Below, one piece after another: positions 6,614 through 10,968 of a stretch of DNA of 10,968 nt (position 1 is its first letter; every line of letters starts with the position of its first letter). The notes beneath the pieces are model-generated. The model did not search any database, was not told the origin of the DNA, and saw only the letters and a program-made list of their open reading frames with translations. The DNA is from Pseudomonadota bacterium (GTDB taxonomy: Bacteria > Myxococcota > Myxococcia > Myxococcales > Anaeromyxobacteraceae), in contig JAEYZK010000103.1 of NCBI GenBank assembly GCA_023428085.1, forward strand, positions 1 through 10,968, read 5' to 3'. The position numbers and the translations under genes are program-made.

Positions 6614-7917
6614 TCCTTGGGCGTCCCTTCCGCGATGATGCGCGTGAACTCCCGCTGCGCGTTCTCCACGGCGACGTCCACCCCCTTCCCGAACACGGCC
6701 TCCTGGATCATCGCCAGCCACGGCCCGTTGGGATCGTTGATGAGGGTGTTGAAGTGCACGCTGTACGGCGCCTTGCCGTGGGCCTGGGCGTTGGTGGCGA
6801 CGGCGAAGCGCGGGTCCTGGCGGAGGTAGGCGTTGTCCGCGAGATCCGTCCGGATGGGGATGCTGTTGTTCTTCGCGAACTGCTCGACCTGGACCTCCTC
6901 GCTCAGGCACCAGGTGATGAACTCCCACGCCTCCTTCTTGTGCCGGGAGCCGGCGGGGATCCCGATCGAGTCTCCGCCCGAGAAGCTCGCCCAGCCGCCC
7001 TTCTCGCCCGGGAGGTAGCCGACGCCGAACTCGATCTCCGGGTGCTCCTGCTTGAGCAGGCCGATGGAGAAGGCGCCCGAGCCGACCATGCCGACCTTGC
7101 CCGTGAAGAAGGCGCTGATGAAGCTCGCGCCGCTGTCGGTCTTCGCGCCCGAGGGCATGAGCCCTGCTTGCCACATGCGGCGATAGAAGGACAGCGCGCT
7201 CCGCACCGGCGGCGTGTCGAGCAGGGCCTTCGCGCCGTCGGGGCTCAGCACGTCCCCGCCCGACGCGAAGATGTACGGCGCGAAGGTGAAGATGTTGCAC
7301 CCGCCACACGCGCCCGAGAAGTAGAAGCCCTTGGTGCCCTCGCCGAGGGCGGTGATCTTCTTCGCCGCCGCCTCGATCTCCGCCCAGGTCCGCGGCGGCT
7401 GCTCGGGGTCGAGCCCCGCCCGCCGGAAGAGCGCCTTGTTGTAGAGGAGGAAGGAGCTCTCGGCGCTGAACGGGACGGCGAACTGCTTGCCATCGCGGGC
7501 GGCGAGCGTCATGTGCGCCCGGGAGAGCTTGTCCGCGAACGGCAGCGCCTTCACCTCGGCGGTGAGGTCCGTCATCTGGCCGGCCGCGACGAACGCCGGC
7601 ACGAAGATGAGGTCGATGGCGACGACGTCGGGCGGCGCGCCGCCGGCCACCGCCGTCCCGAGCTTCGTGACGAAGTCGTCGTTGGGGATGACCGTGAGCT
7701 TGACCCGGGGCTGGCGCTTCTCGTTCCAGACCTTGACCATGGGCTCGACGAAGGGCGAGTCCGAGGCGCGGATCCAGAACGAGAGCGTCTCCGCGGGCGC
7801 CGGCGCCGCCTCCCCCGCCCCGCCCGCCCCCTGCGGCGCCTCGCTCCTCCTGCACCCCGGCGCGGCGACGAGGGCCGCGGCCAGGCCTGCCACTGCGGTG
7901 ACGATGCAGCGCTTCAT
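6610..7917 (-). CDS. ABC sugar transporter lipoprotein solute-binding protein
   Basis: This is the extracytoplasmic sugar-binding component of the importer, family 1 solute-binding protein type, 435 aa. The N-terminus is a lipoprotein-type signal: MKRC, a hydrophobic stretch, then AAPGC with the modified Cys at 22. Pro at the -2 position is not the best lipobox. A linker rich in Ala, Gly and Glu follows, then TLSFWIRASDSPFVEPMVKVWNEK, the standard first strand and helix. Typical later blocks are VAGGAPPDVVAID, AVPFSAESSFLLYNKALFRRAG, a Gly-rich GGDSIGIPAGSRHKKEAWEFITW and a final EFTRII helix. An optimal ribosome site (AAAGGAGG, 5 nt before the ATG) suggests high expression. It begins 16 bp after the stop of the upstream GH127 gene and overlaps the following permease by 4 bp. 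Confidence 0.93.
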   Translation of the reverse strand: MKRCIVTAVAGLAAALVAAPGCRRSEAPQGAGGAGEAAPAPAETLSFWIRASDSPFVEPMVKVWNEKRQPRVKLTVIPNDDFVTKLGTAVAGGAPPDVVAIDLIFVPAFVAAGQMTDLTAEVKALPFADKLSRAHMTLAARDGKQFAVPFSAESSFLLYNKALFRRAGLDPEQPPRTWAEIEAAAKKITALGEGTKGFYFSGACGGCNIFTFAPYIFASGGDVLSPDGAKALLDTPPVRSALSFYRRMWQAGLMPSGAKTDSGASFISAFFTGKVGMVGSGAFSIGLLKQEHPEIEFGVGYLPGEKGGWASFSGGDSIGIPAGSRHKKEAWEFITWCLSEEVQVEQFAKNNSIPIRTDLADNAYLRQDPRFAVATNAQAHGKAPYSVHFNTLINDPNGPWLAMIQEAVFGKGVDVAVENAQREFTRIIAEGTPKE

Positions 7918-7922
7918 GACTT

Positions 7923-7930
7923 CCTCCTTT
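7923..7930 (-). promoter_or_regulatory. Strong ribosome binding site of the binding-protein gene
   Basis: AAAGGAGG on the minus strand, 5 nt before the ATG at 7917, is the closest match to the anti-Shine-Dalgarno sequence in the window. It stands in contrast to the upstream GH127 gene, which has no recognisable site, and would favour more binding protein than enzyme from one message. Confidence 0.75.
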
Positions 7931-7933
7931 GGT

Positions 7934-9859
7934 TCAGGTGGACGATTCCGACCGCGCCGCCCGGCGGAGCCAGATCTGGAGAGGACCGGGCTCGCGGTTC
8001 GCCCAGGCGAAGTACGGCACCGCGGTGAAGGGGACGCGGCGCGCCGGCGCGGGCGCGGCGCCGGTGGGGCGGTACAGGCGCCCGCGCCACGGCGCTCCCG
8101 GCGGGCGGACGTGGGCCGCGCCGTGGAGCGCCACGACGCCCTGGAGCCGCTCCGGCTCCCACCGCGCCTCGATGGTCTCCTCCGGATCGATCTCCACGTC
8201 GAGGAGCTCCAGCCCGGCGTGGTCGATCCCCTCCAGGCAGTAGACGAGCGGTCCGCGCGCCAGGGCCACCCGCCCCGCGTTCTCGAGGACGTGCGGATGG
8301 CTCTCCAGCGCGCGCACGGGCATCCCCAGCGTCAGCTCGACCCGGTCTCCCCCGGCCCAGCGCCGGTGCACCTCGGCGTACGTCCCCGGCGTGAGCGCCA
8401 CGTCCGCCCGCGCGCCGTTGACGGACAGTCGAGCGGCCTCGCACCAGGCCGGGACGCGCAGGCGCAGCGCGAACGTCCCCCCGCCGTCGAGCTCCAGCGC
8501 GATCGCGCCGTCCCAGGGGTACCGCGTCCGCTGGACGACGCGCACCGGCCGCCCGCCGAGCTCGACCTCGGCCGCGCTCTCGCCGTAGAGGTGCACGTAG
8601 AGCGCGTCCGGCGCCGTCCCGTACACGTAGCCGGACAGCGAGGCGAGCGTGCGCGCCAGGTTGGGCGGGCAGCAGGCGCAGCTGTGCCACGGCTGCCGGC
8701 GATGGCCGCCGGCGTCCTGCAGGGGGTTGACGTAGAAGTACCGCAGCCCGTCGAGCGACCACCCGGGGAGCAGCGCGTTGTAGAGCGTCGTCTCGAGGAG
8801 ATCGGCGTACCTGGCGTCGCCGGTGGCGGCCAGCATGCGGTGGCACCACATCATGCTGCCCACCGCGGCGCAGGTCTCCGTGTACGCGCGGGCGTTGGGC
8901 AGCTCGAAGTCGCCCCCGAACGACTCCCCCTCGTGCCGCGCGCCGAGCCCGCCGCTGACGTACACCTGGCGCTCCACCATCCGCTCGAAGAGCCGCGAGA
9001 GCCCGGCGAGCAGCGTCCGGTCTCCGGTCTCGAGGTACACGTCGCTCACGCCGGCGCAGTAGTAGAGCGCCCGCACCGCGTGCCCGGCCATGGAGTCGAG
9101 CGCGCGAAAGGCGGCGTGGTCCTGGTAGTACGCCCTGCCGAAGCGGCCGCCGTCGAGGAGGCCGTGTCCGCGGGCCCCGACGAAGAAGGCCGCCAGCTCG
9201 AGGTACCGTCGATCCCCCGTCGCGCGCGAGAGCTCGACGAGCCCCATCTCGACCTCCTCGTGCCCGTCCACGGCGCAGCGCCGGCCGGTCTCCGCCGGGC
9301 CGAACACCTCGCACAGCAGGTCGGCGAAGCGGCGCGCGGCCCGGAGCAGCCGGTCGGAGCCGGTGGCGCGGCGGTGCGCGACGGCGGCCTGCATGAGGTG
9401 GCCGGCCGAGTACAGCTCGTGCTGATCGCGCAGATCGGTGAAGCGCGCGCCGGCGCGCTCGCGCGAGTAGTACGTGTTGACGTAGCCGTCCGGGTGCTGC
9501 GCGGCCTCGACGAGCCCGAGCGCGACCTCGACGCGCCGCTCCAGGCCGGGATCGCCGGCCTGCGCGAGCACCCACGCCGCGGCCTCGATCCACTTGTACA
9601 GGTCGGAATCGGCGAAGACCCAGCCGCGGTGCGGACGATCCAGGGCGCCGGCCGCCCGCCGGAAGTTGTCCAGCACGCCCGAGGCCTCGAGCTCGTCCCA
9701 CTGCGCAGGCAGGGAGACGCGCGCGAGCCGCTCGAGCCGGAGCTTCCAGAACTCGCCCTCGAGCCGGACCGCCGGGACGGGCACGGGCCGGACGCGCGCG
9801 TGCGGGCTCTGGGAGAGATCGACGACCGGGGCGAACCTGCGCGGCGCGGGAGCGTTCAT
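7934..9859 (-). CDS. GH127-family glycosidase (beta-L-arabinofuranosidase type), copy 2
   Basis: This second 641-aa GH127 enzyme is exactly the same length as the copy at 2780-4705 and clearly paralogous. The zinc and catalytic residues are conserved: YTETC (Glu328, Cys330) and HSCACCPPN (Cys394, Cys396, Cys397), with Cys396 the expected nucleophile by comparison with HypBA1. Other shared blocks are DLYKWIEAA, PDGYVNTYY, GHLMQAAVAH, VYVSGGLGARHEGESFG, NPLQDAGGHRRQPW, RTRYPWDGAI and GPLQIWLR. No signal peptide is seen, so a cytoplasmic place is expected. It is the first gene of the minus-strand unit and sits next to the regulator. The start at 9859 is supported by alignment with the paralogue, although only CGACCCCC and no clear ribosome site precedes it. 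Regions outside the catalytic motifs differ between the copies, so they may cut different linkages or sugars. Confidence 0.9.
   Translation of the reverse strand: MNAPAPRRFAPVVDLSQSPHARVRPVPVPAVRLEGEFWKLRLERLARVSLPAQWDELEASGVLDNFRRAAGALDRPHRGWVFADSDLYKWIEAAAWVLAQAGDPGLERRVEVALGLVEAAQHPDGYVNTYYSRERAGARFTDLRDQHELYSAGHLMQAAVAHRRATGSDRLLRAARRFADLLCEVFGPAETGRRCAVDGHEEVEMGLVELSRATGDRRYLELAAFFVGARGHGLLDGGRFGRAYYQDHAAFRALDSMAGHAVRALYYCAGVSDVYLETGDRTLLAGLSRLFERMVERQVYVSGGLGARHEGESFGGDFELPNARAYTETCAAVGSMMWCHRMLAATGDARYADLLETTLYNALLPGWSLDGLRYFYVNPLQDAGGHRRQPWHSCACCPPNLARTLASLSGYVYGTAPDALYVHLYGESAAEVELGGRPVRVVQRTRYPWDGAIALELDGGGTFALRLRVPAWCEAARLSVNGARADVALTPGTYAEVHRRWAGGDRVELTLGMPVRALESHPHVLENAGRVALARGPLVYCLEGIDHAGLELLDVEIDPEETIEARWEPERLQGVVALHGAAHVRPPGAPWRGRLYRPTGAAPAPARRVPFTAVPYFAWANREPGPLQIWLRRAARSESST
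7941..7953 (-). promoter_or_regulatory. Isolated half of the two-part element ahead of the binding-protein gene
   Basis: GACGATTCCGACC (plus strand) is identical to one block of the elements at 2722-2763 and 9948-9989. It ends 24 bp before the binding-protein ATG, inside the last codons of the upstream GH127 gene. The partner block ACAAGATG is absent at the expected distance. It may be an accessory site, an internal control point or a chance match. Confidence 0.25.
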
Positions 9860-9910
9860 GGGGGGTCGGCGTGGCCCGCTCGGGCCTCGGCGCGCGAAAC
9901 GTGGGCCGGC

Positions 9911-9925
9911 ATTGGATGGTCCAAT
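9911..9925. promoter_or_regulatory. Perfect inverted repeat ATTGGA-TGG-TCCAAT
   Basis: Two 6-bp arms around a 3-bp spacer form a perfect dyad, AT-rich against its very GC-rich surroundings. Its last base is the first base of the TTGACA box of the regulator. In the opposite direction it lies about 50 bp before the GH127 start, near where the -10 of that gene could fall. It could be an operator for a second, symmetric dimeric regulator. AraC proteins usually prefer direct repeats. Confidence 0.4.
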
Positions 9926-9954
9926 TGACACGACGGACGTCGCCGCAACAAGAT
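9925..9954 (+). promoter_or_regulatory. Candidate sigma-70 promoter of the AraC-family gene
   Basis: TTGACA at 9925-9930 is a perfect -35 box. CAAGAT at 9949-9954, 18 bp later, is a modest -10 match (3 of 6). The start of transcription would be near 9961, about 40 nt before the ATG at 10002. The -10 box and the start of transcription lie inside the two-part element, so binding there would be expected to repress this promoter. Confidence 0.45.
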
Positions 9955-9989
9955 GAGGGATCCGCAGGACCGTGGGACGATTCCGACCT
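9948..9989 (-). promoter_or_regulatory. Two-part 42-bp candidate operator in the divergent region
   Basis: ACAAGATGAGGGA and ACGATTCCGACCT match the blocks at 2722-2763 with identical spacing; the 16-bp spacer is mostly different. The element is about 90-130 bp upstream of GH127 copy 2 and overlaps the likely -10 and leader of the regulator gene. On the minus strand CATCTTGTTG runs into a possible -35 (TTGTTG) followed 17 bp later by TCAATT, a weak -10. A role as the activator site for the enzyme and transport unit with autoregulation of the regulator is inferred. Confidence 0.5.
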
Positions 9990-10001
9990 GGGCGGTTCGT
10001 C

Positions 10002-10826
10002 ATGGCCGACCTCCTCGAACTGCCGGTCCCGCTCGCGCTCGAGGCGAGCAACGGGGGTCTGTTCATCTCGCGCGGCGTCGGGATCCACCCGACCCGGCGC
10101 ATCGACACCTTCGAGCTCATCTTCGTGAAGCGCGGCGTCCTCGGGATCCGCGAGGGCGACGCGCCGTTCGAGGTCCAGCCCGACGAGACGTTGCTCCTCT
10201 GGCCCGGGCGCGAGCACGGCGGGACGACGCCCTACCCGCCCGACCTGGAGTTCTACTGGGTGCACTTCGGCCTCCGCGGGGGCTCCACGCGCGCGCAGAA
10301 GGAGATCCTGCACATCCCACAGCACGCCCGGATCGCGCGGCCGGATCACCTCACGGTCTTCTTCCGGCGCCTGCTCGACGAGCAGGAGGCGTTCGGCGTC
10401 CAGCCGCTGGCCGGGGGGCTGATGATCCTCCTCCTGCTCGCGGAGGTGACCAACTCACGCCCCGCGTCCGAGCCAGTGCACGCCCCACCCCTCCTCGCCG
10501 CGCGCGCCGACACCGTCATCCGCACGCGCTACCACGAGGACATCGGGGCCTCGACCATCGCGGCCGAGCTGGGCTGCAACCCCGACTACCTGGGCCGGGT
10601 CTTCCGGGCCATCTACGGGCGGACGCTGACCGAGGCGATCCACGAGCGCCGGATGCGCAACGCGATCCGCCTCCTCGCCGAGGGGCGGGAGCGGATCGAC
10701 GAGGTCGCGCGGCTGTGCGGCTTCGAGGACTGCGGCTACTTCCGGCGCATCTTCAAGCGGACCCAGGGCATGACCCCGGCCGCCTTCCGCCGCCTGCACA
10801 CGCGCGTGCACGTCAACACGCGGTGA
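10002..10826 (+). CDS. AraC-family transcriptional regulator with cupin sensor domain
   Basis: This is a sugar-responsive DNA-binding regulator of 274 aa. The N-terminal half (about 18-95) is an AraC-type cupin: IHPTRRIDTFELIFV, a GDAPFEV turn, then LLWPGREHGGTTPYPPDL and FYWVHF, the usual ligand-binding and dimerisation pattern. The C-terminal third holds two helix-turn-helix units (about 182-204, STIAAELGCNPDYLGRVF; and 231-253, IDEVARLCGFEDCGYFRRIF) and the family signature GMTPAAFR (256-263). It is transcribed away from GH127 copy 2 and is the natural candidate to control the whole locus. ATG at 10002 is preferred: an in-frame GTG at 9972 would add ten residues encoded by the conserved DNA element. 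Neither start has a good ribosome site; GAGGGA lies 11 nt before the GTG. Its ligand is unknown; an arabinose-containing sugar is inferred from the neighbours. Confidence 0.9.
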   Translation: MADLLELPVPLALEASNGGLFISRGVGIHPTRRIDTFELIFVKRGVLGIREGDAPFEVQPDETLLLWPGREHGGTTPYPPDLEFYWVHFGLRGGSTRAQKEILHIPQHARIARPDHLTVFFRRLLDEQEAFGVQPLAGGLMILLLLAEVTNSRPASEPVHAPPLLAARADTVIRTRYHEDIGASTIAAELGCNPDYLGRVFRAIYGRTLTEAIHERRMRNAIRLLAEGRERIDEVARLCGFEDCGYFRRIFKRTQGMTPAAFRRLHTRVHVNTR

Positions 10827-10849
10827 GAGAGCGTGGAGGAACTAAACGA

Positions 10850-10879
10850 CCGATCGTGATTCGTGAACACGTCGATCGG
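10850..10879 (+). terminator. Imperfect hairpin after the AraC-family gene
   Basis: CCGATC (10850-10855) pairs with GATCGG (10874-10879). Inside, GTG and CAC can also pair with a bulge, leaving an AT-richer loop. It lies 23 bp after the stop codon. No T-run follows, so it is a possible weak terminator or simply a dyad. Confidence 0.3.
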
Positions 10880-10895
10880 GATGCGGAGTGGGGGG

Positions 10896-10965
10896 CCCCA
10901 GCGAAGCTGGGGGGAGGGGCAGAGCCCCTCCGCCGCGGGGCAGCCGCGCGCAGCCGCGAAGCGGC
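10896..10965. repeat. Tandem array of three tight GC-rich hairpins (REP-like)
   Basis: Three perfect short stems with 3-nt loops lie almost back to back: CCCCAGC-GAA-GCTGGGG (10896-10912), GGAGGGGC-AGA-GCCCCTCC (10913-10931) and GCCGC-GAA-GCGGC (10953-10965). The first and third share the GAA loop. The block is non-coding as far as can be seen and follows the regulator gene. Its form resembles the extragenic palindromic repeats or dispersed terminator-like elements of high-GC genomes. The window ends here, so the far border is unknown. Confidence 0.55.
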
Positions 10966-10968
10966 GAG

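Larger units (their letters stand above)
9860..10001. promoter_or_regulatory. Divergent control region between GH127 copy 2 and the AraC regulator
   Basis: This 142-bp region separates the minus-strand enzyme and transport unit from the plus-strand regulator. It contains, in order along the plus strand, a 15-bp inverted repeat (9911-9925), a consensus TTGACA (9925-9930) and the two-part 42-bp element (9948-9989). The arrangement resembles classical AraC-type divergent loci, where one regulator site serves both the target operon and the regulator's own gene. Confidence 0.7.

Noticed and set aside
7487..9928. An 813-residue plus-strand frame antisense to GH127 copy 2
   Set aside because: No recognisable domain, and composition typical of GC-rich antisense frames.
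7914..10349. An 811-residue minus-strand frame over GH127 copy 2 and the regulator
   Set aside because: Arg/Gly/Ala-rich shadow of GH127 copy 2; the true frame holds the zinc-thiol motifs.
1..10968. CRISPR array, tRNA, rRNA or insertion sequence
   Set aside because: No regularly spaced direct repeats, no tRNA-like fold or rRNA sequence, and no transposase reading frame or paired terminal inverted repeats were seen.

Overview
The window is very GC-rich, with strong G/C bias at third codon positions, and it reads as a soil bacterium of the Myxococcota type (for example Anaeromyxobacter or Sorangium relatives). That taxonomic guess rests on base composition, the modular Cys-rich lipoprotein glycosidase and the GC-rich hairpin repeats. 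It is an inference and was not tested by any search.

The window holds one coherent carbohydrate-use locus. Six genes lie on the minus strand. Read in their direction of transcription they are: a GH127-family glycosidase (stop at 7934, start at 9859); a lipoprotein solute-binding protein (6610-7917); two ABC permeases of the MalF/MalG type (5705-6613 and 4805-5698); a second GH127 enzyme (2780-4705); and, after a 222-bp gap that looks like its own control region, a modular surface lipoprotein glycosidase (17-2557). On the plus strand, divergent from the first GH127 gene, is an AraC-family regulator with a cupin sensor domain (10002-10826). The last 80 bases are a cluster of small GC-rich hairpins.

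The proposed division of labour is as follows. The lipoprotein cuts polysaccharide or glycoprotein glycans at the cell surface, and the binding protein and two permeases import the oligosaccharides. The two cytoplasmic GH127 enzymes, whose family type activity is beta-L-arabinofuranosidase, release the sugar, and the AraC protein senses an inducer. No ABC ATPase and no pentose catabolic enzymes are present, so a shared MsmK/UgpC-type ATPase and the catabolic genes must lie elsewhere.

The least expected signal is regulatory. A 42-bp two-part element occurs in the same orientation in both upstream control regions, at 2722-2763 and 9948-9989. Its two blocks, ACAAGATGnGGGA and ACGATTCCGACCT, keep identical spacing although the bases between them have diverged. 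One of the two blocks recurs at 7941-7953, just ahead of the binding-protein gene. These are good candidates for the operator of the local AraC regulator.
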